NCBI RefSeq assembly: GCF_003386195.1
Contig: NZ_QRDX01000006.1
Coordinates: forward strand, 1-64,000
Direction: 5' to 3'
Source: Seonamhaeicola aphaedonensis
GTDB lineage: Bacteria > Bacteroidota > Bacteroidia > Flavobacteriales > Flavobacteriaceae
Length of the DNA stretch: 64,000 nt
This document shows, piece by piece, positions 8,870 through 15,712 of this stretch (positions within the stretch are counted from its first letter, which is position 1; the number at the start of each line of letters is the position of its first letter). The translations under genes were made by a program, and so were the position numbers. The notes under the pieces are model-generated. The model ran no database searches and had not been told where the DNA came from. It saw only the letters and a program-made list of their open reading frames with translations.

Positions 8870-9814
8870 TTAGCCTCGTGTAAAAATAAAAAACATCAAA
8901 ATGCCATAGGCTGCGACCAAAACCATACCTTTCATTCTACTAATTTGCATACGTGTTGGCAAAAGTATGAGCGGTATTAAAATAGCTGCAAAACCTAACA
9001 TCCAAAAAATATCGTTATTTAAAATTGAGGCTTCGGTTACCGGAATAGGTTTTATGATTGCGGTAAGCCCTAAAACTGAAGCAATATTAAAGATGTTTGA
9101 CCCAATTAAGTTCCCTAACGAAATAGCTTTTTCTTGTTTTGCTGCTGCAATTACAGAAGCTGCTAATTCTGGTACACTAGTACCTATAGCTATTAATGAC
9201 AACCCAATCACACCTTTGCTTACTCCTAAGGCTAAAGCCACTTCTTCGGCTCCCTTAACCAACCATTCACTTCCAAAATAAAGAGCTGCTGCACCTATGA
9301 GTAACCAAAGTGTCATTTTAAAATTAGACACACTGGCTAGGGCATCATCAACTTCTTCAACTATTTTACTTTTTTTAGAACTCTTTACCAAAATATAAAG
9401 AAACAGTATTAATCCAATAAATAAAATAGCGCCTTCTAAAGTTGACAGTGTATTATCATTTTTTAAGAAGAAATAAAGTGCCATAGAGAAAATCATCATC
9501 ACAGGCCAATTAAGCTTGTAAAACATCTTATCTACTGCTATGACACCAACCATAGCTGTTACCCCTAGCACCAACCCAATATTAGCAATATTAGAACCTA
9601 CTACATTATTAATAGCGATAGCAGGTGACCCCGATAATGCAGCATTTAAGCTTACTAGTAGTTCTGGTGCAGATGTGGCAAAAGATACTACTGTCATACC
9701 TATAACCATCTTAGATATGCTAAACTTAAATGATAATGCTACTGAAGAACGTACTAAAAACTCACCACCTATAACTAGTAAAATAAAACCAAGGATGACC
9801 CAAAGTATACTCAT
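8870..9814 (-). CDS. Calcium/sodium antiporter (CaCA family, YrbG type)
   Basis: Inner-membrane exchanger that expels Ca2+ in return for Na+ or H+. The 314-residue protein has two homologous halves of about five transmembrane helices each. Both carry the alpha-repeat signatures: SFATSAPELLVS with NNVVGSNIANIG near residues 45-80, and AIGTSVPELAAS with GNLIGSNIFNIAS near 205-245. The charged KSSKKSKIVEEVDD loop near 145-160 separates the halves. The length is typical for the family. It is transcribed alone and converges on glnA. Confidence 0.92.
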   Translation of the reverse strand: MSILWVILGFILLVIGGEFLVRSSVALSFKFSISKMVIGMTVVSFATSAPELLVSLNAALSGSPAIAINNVVGSNIANIGLVLGVTAMVGVIAVDKMFYKLNWPVMMIFSMALYFFLKNDNTLSTLEGAILFIGLILFLYILVKSSKKSKIVEEVDDALASVSNFKMTLWLLIGAAALYFGSEWLVKGAEEVALALGVSKGVIGLSLIAIGTSVPELAASVIAAAKQEKAISLGNLIGSNIFNIASVLGLTAIIKPIPVTEASILNNDIFWMLGFAAILIPLILLPTRMQISRMKGMVLVAAYGILMFFIFTRG

Positions 9815-9900
9815 ATAACTTTTTTTTACGAAGATATGTTAAAGAGAAAAGTTATAGTACGAAAAGTAAAAAGATTTTTTAACTACATAATTCGTTATTT

Positions 9901-9945
9901 AACTATTAAAATAGTTGTATAACTATAAATATAGTTATATGTTTG
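9901..9945 (+). promoter_or_regulatory. Double BlaI-type operator overlapping the blaI/blaR promoter
   Basis: Two dyads, AACTATTAAAATAGTT (9901-9916) and ATAACTATAAATATAGTTAT (9919-9938), have centres 20 bp apart, about two helical turns. They cover the space between a possible -33 GTTG (9914-9917) and a -7 box TATGTTTG (9938-9945). Bound repressor would block this promoter directly. The position just upstream of a BlaI-family gene points to self-repression. Confidence 0.7.
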
Positions 9946-9964
9946 TAGAGGTTAAAATATTATT

Positions 9965-10324
9965 ATGGAAAAACTCACAAACAAAGAAGAAGAAATCATG
10001 CACATTCTGTGGAATCTTGAAAAAGCATTTGTAAAGGATGTTCTTAACGAAATTAAAGATGACAAACCACATTATAACACCCTTTCCACAATCATTAGAA
10101 ACTTAGAAGATAAGGGTTATGTTGCACACAATGCCTATGGTAAAACCCACCAATACTTCCCTACTGTAAAAAAAGAAGATTACAGAAAAAGGTTTATGAA
10201 TACTGCCATTAACAACTATTTTAATAATTCTTATAAAAATGTAGTATCATTTTTTGCTAAAGAAGAAAAGATAAGCGTTGAGGAACTTAAAGAAATTATT
10301 GAACTCATTGAAAAGAACAACTAA
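9965..10324 (+). CDS. BlaI/MecI/CopY family transcriptional repressor
   Basis: A 119-residue winged-helix repressor. The N-terminal DNA-binding half contains LTNKEEEIMHILWNLEKAFVKDVL and the recognition region PHYNTLSTIIRNLEDKGYVAH around residues 39-60. The C-terminal part is the dimerisation helix region. In this family the repressor is removed by proteolysis triggered by a membrane metalloprotease, and the next gene, 2 nt downstream, encodes such a protein. Two dyads upstream overlap the promoter. The true target genes are unknown; in Bacteroidota these pairs are usually not linked to a beta-lactamase, and none is present here. Confidence 0.9.
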   Translation: MEKLTNKEEEIMHILWNLEKAFVKDVLNEIKDDKPHYNTLSTIIRNLEDKGYVAHNAYGKTHQYFPTVKKEDYRKRFMNTAINNYFNNSYKNVVSFFAKEEKISVEELKEIIELIEKNN

Positions 10325-10326
10325 TC

Positions 10327-12393
10327 ATGGAGTATTTATTAAAAGCCAGTGCCATAATTGCCATTTTTTATGCTTGTTACAAATCGTTCTTACAACGTGA
10401 TACTTTTTTTCAATCTAATAGAGGCTTTTTGATAATTGGCTTATCCTCTGCTTTTTTGGTTCCTTTAATTATAATTCCTGTTTATATTGAACATACTCCT
10501 GTTTTATTAGATAATTTTGTTTTTGATACCTCCATTCCAGTTACTCAACAAATTGTAGAGGAGTCCATAAACCTTATAGATATAATTACTTACTTATATT
10601 TTGCAGGCATTGCTTTCTTTCTGGGCAGGTTTTTGTTTCAATTATCATCTTTAATAGTTCTTTTACTGAAGTATAAAAGGACTAGGGAGGAAGAATTTAT
10701 TCTTGTAAAAACAAATTCCACTACTACACCCTTTTCTTTTTTTAAATGGATTGTTTACAACCCAGAATTATTCACTCAAACTGAATTGCATCAAATTTTA
10801 ATTCATGAAAAGGTTCATGTACGTCAATACCATTCAATAGATATTCTTTTGTCTCAGTTAGCTAGTATTGTGCTTTGGTTTAATCCTTTTATCTGGTTAT
10901 ATAGTAAAGACTTAAAACAAAATCTGGAGTTTATTGCTGATAATGAAGCTCAAAAAAAAGTAGACTGTAAAAAAAGCTATCAAAATATATTACTTAAAAC
11001 ATGTATGCCAACTCATCAATTGGCATTAACCAATAATTTTTATAATTCATTAATCAAAAAACGAATCGTTATGTTACACAAATCGAAATCAAAATCAATC
11101 AATTTACTAAAGTACCTTTTTATATTTCCTGCTTTAAGCTGGTTTTTGATGAGTTTTAACACTAAAGAAGTTTTTGTTAGTAAAGATGAAAACATTTTGT
11201 TTAAAGAAAATAAACAAGAATTAACAAACAACACAATAGAAATTAAAATACATAAAGACCTTTCAAAAAAAGCACTCAAGGAAATAGAAAGCATATTAAT
11301 AATGGATGGTATCATATTTACCTATACTAGTTTAGAAAGGAATGATAAAAATGAAATAACCTACATTAAGACAAAATTTGAAGTGCAAAATGGTGGTCAT
11401 TGTACATTTAACGCTATAAATAATAATGGACCAATACAACCTTTCTACTTTTACAAAACCAAGGAAAAGTTTGGTGTTCGAGCCCATTCAAGAGAAAATC
11501 AAGAAAGCAATAAATTTGTTATTTATAATAACTTCTCAGATTATCAACTAGAAAATTTTAAAAACAAGCTAAGTCTTAAAGGATTTAAATTTAATTTAAA
11601 AGAGATTAGTAGAGATGATGGGAATTTTATTACTTCCATATATTTTACGGTTACTAAGAATGGCATAGAAGATTCTTATAGAATGATTTCTCCTCACCCC
11701 TTAAAGACTATTCTAATACAGTATAACAAAGAGAAGAATCATTTTAATATTAACACAGCTGATTTCGTTGAATATCTCAAGACAATTGAAAACGAAGCTA
11801 ATCTAATTAAAATATTCATTAACCCAAGGACAACCTTAGAAAGCTTAACAGAACAACAAAAACTGTTAAAAGAGAAATATGATATTGATTTTACTTTTAA
11901 AATATTTGAATCTGAACGCAGTGAAAGCAATTTAATGACTTTTAGTATTGGAAAAGGTAAAAACTCCAGAAAAATTACCACTTCATCTAATAATACCCAA
12001 GTAATTATATATGACCCAAAAACAAATGCTGCGGCTTCTTATTCCTTGGATGAAAATAGTACTCCAAAGTATGGTAGAATTTATCATCTATATGACTCTG
12101 GTGCTTATAGTTATATAGTTAATAAAGATATTTCTGACTCTGGATTAAACAGGTGGGTGAAAGAAATGCAAGAAAAAGGAATTACAGTTAAATTTGAAGA
12201 TGTTGAAAGAAATGAAAAAGGAGAGATTACTAAGATTAAGATAACTATTGAAAATAAAATTAACAAAGTTAGTGAGACTTGGGAAACTGGAGGTCAGCCA
12301 ATACCTCAAATAAGTGTTGGAAATGATAACAGCGGACAGGTTTTTGCTAGAACTTCAAATCTCTTATACCAAAAAAAAGCTTCAAAAGATTAA
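10327..12393 (+). CDS. BlaR1-like M56 family sensor metallopeptidase with long periplasmic tail
   Basis: Membrane zinc protease thought to relay an outside signal to the BlaI-type repressor. The 688-residue protein has hydrophobic segments near residues 4-20, 33-53, 87-115, 180-200 and 263-283. Between them is a cytosolic M56 domain with the zinc-binding H160-E-x-x-H164 motif (ILIHEKVHVRQ) and FIADNEAQKK near 200. The remaining 400 residues are extracytoplasmic and have no penicillin-binding domain. They contain at least three copies of an alpha/beta module ending in sequences like ERNDKNEITYIKTKF, SRDDGNFITSIYFTV and ERNEKGEITKIKITI. These modules are probably the sensor, with unknown ligand. 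It is translationally close to the repressor gene. Confidence 0.88.
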   Translation: MEYLLKASAIIAIFYACYKSFLQRDTFFQSNRGFLIIGLSSAFLVPLIIIPVYIEHTPVLLDNFVFDTSIPVTQQIVEESINLIDIITYLYFAGIAFFLGRFLFQLSSLIVLLLKYKRTREEEFILVKTNSTTTPFSFFKWIVYNPELFTQTELHQILIHEKVHVRQYHSIDILLSQLASIVLWFNPFIWLYSKDLKQNLEFIADNEAQKKVDCKKSYQNILLKTCMPTHQLALTNNFYNSLIKKRIVMLHKSKSKSINLLKYLFIFPALSWFLMSFNTKEVFVSKDENILFKENKQELTNNTIEIKIHKDLSKKALKEIESILIMDGIIFTYTSLERNDKNEITYIKTKFEVQNGGHCTFNAINNNGPIQPFYFYKTKEKFGVRAHSRENQESNKFVIYNNFSDYQLENFKNKLSLKGFKFNLKEISRDDGNFITSIYFTVTKNGIEDSYRMISPHPLKTILIQYNKEKNHFNINTADFVEYLKTIENEANLIKIFINPRTTLESLTEQQKLLKEKYDIDFTFKIFESERSESNLMTFSIGKGKNSRKITTSSNNTQVIIYDPKTNAAASYSLDENSTPKYGRIYHLYDSGAYSYIVNKDISDSGLNRWVKEMQEKGITVKFEDVERNEKGEITKIKITIENKINKVSETWETGGQPIPQISVGNDNSGQVFARTSNLLYQKKASKD

Positions 12394-12801
12394 GTCAAAA
12401 TCTAATTAATTTCGAAAAGTCCCAAAAAGTTAGTAGAAATAATGTTTGAAAAGACAAGCAAATACTGTGTTTCTTTTTTTTGTAAAAATATTTATCAAAA
12501 AGATAAAACCCATAAAATTCATCACTTTTTAAATGAAATCCCCCTTGGTTTTTAAAATTAGCTCTCAAAAGCCTCTAAAATTATTTTAAATTAAAACAAA
12601 AAACAATCTTAAAAGTTTAAAATAAAAATTTCTTAGAAGCAAAAAACTTTCATTCCGAAACACTAATCATTTTTTTTATTACAATTTAATATTCAATTTC
12701 ATCGATTTTTATAAAAACGTTTGGAGGACATATTCTAAATTATATATCTTAAAAAAACATTGATATAAAAAACTGTTTACTAACCCTTTAAACCTAAAAA
12801 C
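12394..12801. other. AT-rich intergenic region without a gene
   Basis: About 400 bp of very AT-rich DNA with many A- and T-runs. No open frame with coding character was found on either strand. Near its right end a TTTG at 12720 and a TATATCT stretch near 12743 could be a weak promoter for the small peptide gene that follows. Confidence 0.4.
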
Positions 12802-12861
12802 ATGATGACACTTGCCAAAATTATAGTGGACGTAATTCTTATAATTTTATCACTGTTCTAA
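12802..12861 (+). CDS. Possible 19-residue hydrophobic membrane peptide
   Basis: ATG to TAA encodes MMTLAKIIVDVILIILSLF, one short transmembrane helix with a single Lys and Asp near the N-terminus. It is followed at once by a hairpin with a T-run, so it would be made from a short dedicated transcript. Peptides of this size and character include type I toxins and small membrane-regulator proteins. No antitoxin RNA is evident, and a chance open frame in AT-rich DNA cannot be excluded. Confidence 0.4.
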   Translation: MMTLAKIIVDVILIILSLF

Positions 12862-12869
12862 ATGCTTAA

Positions 12870-12910
12870 AAAAAGTAAAACTTAGTTCTAGAATAAGTTT
12901 TACTATTTTT
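12870..12910 (+). terminator. Terminator after the 19-residue peptide gene
   Basis: An 11-bp perfect stem AGTAAAACTTA/TAAGTTTTACT (12874-12904) with a 9-nt loop is followed by ATTTTT. It begins 12 nt after the peptide's stop codon and is flanked by an A-run on the left, so it may work in both directions. Confidence 0.6.
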
Positions 12911-12936
12911 ACACTTTAAAGTAAGTACTACAAGAG

Positions 12937-13089
12937 ATGCGAAAGCAACTATTTAAAATTTTAGCAAAAATTAATAAAGTGGTTCTACCCAGTTATACTA
13001 AAAGAGGTTTAGACATTGCTAAAGCCTCAAAACTGCAACTAGCTATTATTGGGTGGCGGTGGTACGTTACTAAAAATGCTTTGGGTTAA
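12937..13089 (+). CDS. Small conserved basic flavobacterial protein, 50 residues
   Basis: ATG to TAA encodes 50 residues starting MRKQLFKILAKINKVVLPSY and including TKRGLDIAKASKLQLAIIGW, ending in YVTKNALG. The pattern (basic N-terminal helix, LPSYTKRGLD, then KASKLQLAIIGWRWYVTK) agrees with a tiny protein I recall as widespread in Flavobacteriia, sometimes labelled SsrA-binding protein. I do not see SmpB features in it. The stop codon directly abuts the end of the convergent mobA-like gene at 13090. The coding call rests on composition and recalled similarity; the function is unknown. Confidence 0.68.
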   Translation: MRKQLFKILAKINKVVLPSYTKRGLDIAKASKLQLAIIGWRWYVTKNALG

Positions 13090-13683
13090 CTAACCTTGTA
13101 AAAGCTTATCATAATCTTCTGGTAAATCAATATCTACAAGTGTTTTTTCACTTTTAGAAAACACAGTCACAACATTTAGTTTCTTATTATTTAATAGAGA
13201 TCTGGCTCCCTTATCTCCCTTTAATTCTAAAAGAGTCTGATAGAATTCCTTTGGAAAAATAGCAGGAATTCCTTTATTATACTTGTATTGAGACGCTACA
13301 ATAGTATTGGTTTTTTCAAAAAAAGTTGCAATAATTAAATCTATGTATTTGGAGTCTACAAAAGGTTGATCTGCTAACATGACCAAAACAGCATCTGGAA
13401 TACTTTCTAGTGATTGAACATAATTTATTCCTGAAATAATACTAGTGCTAAGACCTTGTTTCCAGTCTGGATTATAAATAAAATCTACTTTGCTTTTACC
13501 TACATGATTTATTATAACATTGGCATGAGCGCCTAAAACACAAAATACATTATCAGCCTTAGACGCCAAAGCATTGTGAATGGCATGCTCTAAAAGTGAG
13601 GTGTTCTTAAATGGTAACAACTGCTTAGCCTTTCCCATTCGGGATGCATTACCTGCCGCCAAAATAAGTACAGAAACTTTCAC
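13090..13683 (-). CDS. MobA-like nucleotidyltransferase (molybdenum cofactor cytidylyl/guanylyltransferase type)
   Basis: Transfers a nucleotide to molybdopterin, giving the dinucleotide cofactor used by xanthine-dehydrogenase-type enzymes. The 197 residues begin with VSVLILAAGNASRMGKAKQL, the nucleotide-binding GxxxRMGxxK loop. VMLADQPFV near residue 98 holds the metal-binding aspartate, and GIPAIFPKEFY near 150 is typical of the MocA group. Translation starts at GTG (13683), immediately after the stop of the XdhC gene, so the two are coupled. No molybdoenzyme lies in the window. Confidence 0.85.
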   Translation of the reverse strand: MKVSVLILAAGNASRMGKAKQLLPFKNTSLLEHAIHNALASKADNVFCVLGAHANVIINHVGKSKVDFIYNPDWKQGLSTSIISGINYVQSLESIPDAVLVMLADQPFVDSKYIDLIIATFFEKTNTIVASQYKYNKGIPAIFPKEFYQTLLELKGDKGARSLLNNKKLNVVTVFSKSEKTLVDIDLPEDYDKLLQG

Positions 13684-14706
13684 TTAACAGTGTAATTTAC
13701 CGTTAACCACCTTTAAAGAAAAAGGCTCTTTATTTCTGGTCACCGCTAAAATTTCTGAAAGTATAGACAAAGCAATTTCTTCTGGAGTAATAGCTCCAAT
13801 ATTTAAACCAGCCGGACTATGAATGCTTTCTATAAAATTTTCATCTAGATCCTCTACATATTCAAATAATTCGTTTTGAAGTTGATGCCTTCTTTTTACT
13901 GAGCCCAATATACCAATATATGAGAGGCTATATTCTTTTAACTTTAATAAATATCTTAAATCCTGAGCATAATTGTGGGTCATTAGTACTACCGCACATT
14001 CATCATCAATATTTTTACCTGTAAAAGTTTCTGGTGTACAGGCAATGACTGATTTTGCACCAGGAAAATCCTTTAATCCCTTGGGGTCACTCATTGAGGT
14101 AATAACTTCTACTTCCCACCCTAACAAAGCAGCCATGTTGCAGAGTTTTACTGCATCATGCTCCCCTCCTATAATTAACAACTTAAAACAAGGAGGTAAA
14201 ATTTGGGTAAAGATTTTAATGCCTACCTCCAATTTGTCTGGACAAAAGCTATCTGAAAATGTATATGATTCATTGTTCTTAAATGAAATTACTGAACCAA
14301 AATTACCAACGCAATCATCGTCTTTTTTAAAAAATGACTTAATTGTAAAAGTGTTTCGGTTTTTAATATTTTCAAATAAAGTTTCTTTTAAAATATCTGA
14401 GACAAAAATTGGTTCTATTAAAATATACAAGGACCCTTCGCAACCTAATCGGTAACGTCCATCATAAACCATCACCTTAGACGTTCCTGTTGTAAAAACA
14501 GATTGTGCTCTTTTAATAATTTCTTTTTCAACACAACCACCACTCACGGCTCCTACCATGGAACCATGATTAGTCAACAACATTCTAACCCCTGGTTTTC
14601 GATATGAAGATCCCTCTAAATCTACTACAGTTACCAGAACACACTTCATGCCTTTTTCTTGATATTGAATAACAGATTCAATTATATTAAGCAACTCATG
14701 AGTCAT
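13684..14706 (-). CDS. XdhC/CoxI family molybdenum-cofactor maturation protein
   Basis: XdhC proteins bind molybdenum cofactor, help its sulfuration, and insert it into xanthine-dehydrogenase/CO-dehydrogenase-like enzymes. The 340-residue product has the N-terminal XdhC_CoxI domain (VTVVDLEGSSYRKPGVRMLL near residue 25, VGAVSGGCVEKEI near 52). It also has the C-terminal Rossmann domain (LLIIGGEHDAVKLCNMAALLGWEVEVI near 190 and YIGILGSVKRRHQL near 265). SPAGLNIGAITPEEIALSIL near the end is the family's closing motif. It is the first gene of a two-gene operon with the MobA-like enzyme, and the target enzyme must lie elsewhere. Confidence 0.9.
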   Translation of the reverse strand: MTHELLNIIESVIQYQEKGMKCVLVTVVDLEGSSYRKPGVRMLLTNHGSMVGAVSGGCVEKEIIKRAQSVFTTGTSKVMVYDGRYRLGCEGSLYILIEPIFVSDILKETLFENIKNRNTFTIKSFFKKDDDCVGNFGSVISFKNNESYTFSDSFCPDKLEVGIKIFTQILPPCFKLLIIGGEHDAVKLCNMAALLGWEVEVITSMSDPKGLKDFPGAKSVIACTPETFTGKNIDDECAVVLMTHNYAQDLRYLLKLKEYSLSYIGILGSVKRRHQLQNELFEYVEDLDENFIESIHSPAGLNIGAITPEEIALSILSEILAVTRNKEPFSLKVVNGKLHC

Positions 14707-14724
14707 AAACCAAAGATTAGAAAT

Positions 14725-14794
14725 TAAATATAAGGAATATTGAGCTCAATAAGCGTAAAACGTTTTTTTTAAAATAAGTTTAACTTATTTTAAA
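14725..14794 (-). promoter_or_regulatory. Perfect inverted repeats and possible promoter upstream of xdhC
   Basis: A perfect palindrome with 13-nt arms and one central base spans 14768-14794 (arm TTTAAAATAAGTT). A second perfect palindrome, ATTGAGCTCAAT, spans 14739-14750. A minus-strand -7-like box TATATTTA begins at 14732. The long repeat has almost no G+C, so it is more likely an operator than a terminator. Confidence 0.45.
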
Positions 14795-14843
14795 CTATCA
14801 ATTAAAGAGTAGAAAAAACTAAGGATATTGAGTGTGATAAATT

Positions 14844-14870
14844 AAAAAAGCAAGCTTGTTAAGCTTGCCT
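14844..14870 (-). terminator. Terminator of the sqr-tusE-dsrE operon
   Basis: Perfect 8-bp stem GCAAGCTT/AAGCTTGC (14850-14868) with a 3-nt loop, followed on the minus strand by a T-run (A-run 14844-14849). It lies 27 nt past the stop of the last gene of the operon. Confidence 0.8.
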
Positions 14871-14896
14871 TTATCTTGATTTGTGTGGATACGCGA

Positions 14897-15370
14897 TTAA
14901 ATAAAAACTATCTGACAACCATCTTGATCTGCTCTATTATAAAAATCACCAACGGTTAAAATACCATCTAGCTCATCAACTAAATCTTCTTCTTTTAAAT
15001 GGAACATTTCATAAGCCAGTTTACATGCCCAAAGCTTGCACCCTGAATCTGATAAAATCTCAATAAACTCACTTACAGGTGGCATATCAAGTTTTTCCAT
15101 TTCTTTTTTCATCATTTTAGTAGCCAGTGCTTCCATGCCTGGTAACCCCCCAATCATGGTAGGCATATGCATTGCTGGATTACCAACTGTTGCCACATGT
15201 AAATGATCCATCTTCTTTTTTTGGATAGCTTCTAATCCAAAAAAAGTAAAAAATATTTCGGCTTCAATACCCTCCATTCTTGCGCCATTTGCCATTATAA
15301 AAGCAGCATATGCATTATCAATGTTAGCTTTAGACAAAATGAACATCATTTTTTTTACTTTAGTTCCCAT
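14897..15370 (-). CDS. DsrE/DsrF/DrsH-like sulfur-handling protein
   Basis: Member of the DsrE/DsrE2 family, which accepts or shuttles sulfane sulfur as cysteine persulfide. The 157 residues open with the family's MMFILSKANIDNAYAAFIMANGA, then EIFFTFFGLEAIQKKK and a Met-rich segment (residues 65-95). The likely reactive cysteines are C111 and C116 in SDSGCKLWACKLA, as in DsrE2-type proteins, with C152 near the end. It is the last gene of the operon sqr-tusE-dsrE, 21 nt after the TusE-like gene. This supports a persulfide-relay role in which sulfur from sulfide oxidation is handed between carriers. The exact acceptor is unknown. Confidence 0.85.
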   Translation of the reverse strand: MGTKVKKMMFILSKANIDNAYAAFIMANGARMEGIEAEIFFTFFGLEAIQKKKMDHLHVATVGNPAMHMPTMIGGLPGMEALATKMMKKEMEKLDMPPVSEFIEILSDSGCKLWACKLAYEMFHLKEEDLVDELDGILTVGDFYNRADQDGCQIVFI

Positions 15371-15391
15371 GACTTATCTTTTTAATTTTAA

Positions 15392-15700
15392 TTAAATACA
15401 ACTTTTAGGCTTTGGTACACCAGCTATTTTAGTTGAAACTTTTAACGGACCACCAGGGAATAAAGCATAAAATTGCTTTATGTCTATAACGCCACTTTTC
15501 TTAATTCCTCTTATTGACAAAGCGACTCCTTCATTCACTTTTTCTTGAATCCAATCTATAACTTGCCAATGACTATCGGTCATTTCAATATTATGCTCCT
15601 TGGCTATTTCTGTACCAATTTCTTTAGTCCACTGAGAGAAGTCTGTTAAATACCCTTCCTCATTAACATCAATTTCCGTTTGTGCTATTACTTTTTTCAT
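15392..15700 (-). CDS. TusE/DsrC-family sulfur carrier with a single C-terminal cysteine
   Basis: Small cytosolic sulfur carrier. The 102 residues carry the family core WTKEIGTEIAKEHNIEMTD and the C-terminal arm FPGGPLKVSTKIAGVPKPKSCI (written here in two overlapping parts in my reading). The penultimate C101 is the conserved active cysteine. The second DsrC cysteine, eleven residues earlier, is replaced by T90. Full DsrC acts with DsrAB through a two-cysteine trisulfide, while TusE needs only the last cysteine. So this is TusE-like chemistry in a sulfide-oxidation operon: it starts 12 nt after sqr and precedes dsrE. No dsrAB genes are present. Confidence 0.88.
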   Translation of the reverse strand: MKKVIAQTEIDVNEEGYLTDFSQWTKEIGTEIAKEHNIEMTDSHWQVIDWIQEKVNEGVALSIRGIKKSGVIDIKQFYALFPGGPLKVSTKIAGVPKPKSCI

Positions 15701-15712
15701 TTTTATATAATT

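Noticed and set aside
9965-12393. A beta-lactam resistance locus
   Set aside because: The BlaI/BlaR1 pair has no beta-lactamase or penicillin-binding protein beside it, and the sensor tail has no penicillin-binding domain.
13973-14455. A 160-codon frame opposite xdhC
   Set aside because: It lies entirely within a clear XdhC protein on the other strand and has the Ser/Pro/Lys-rich composition of an antisense shadow.
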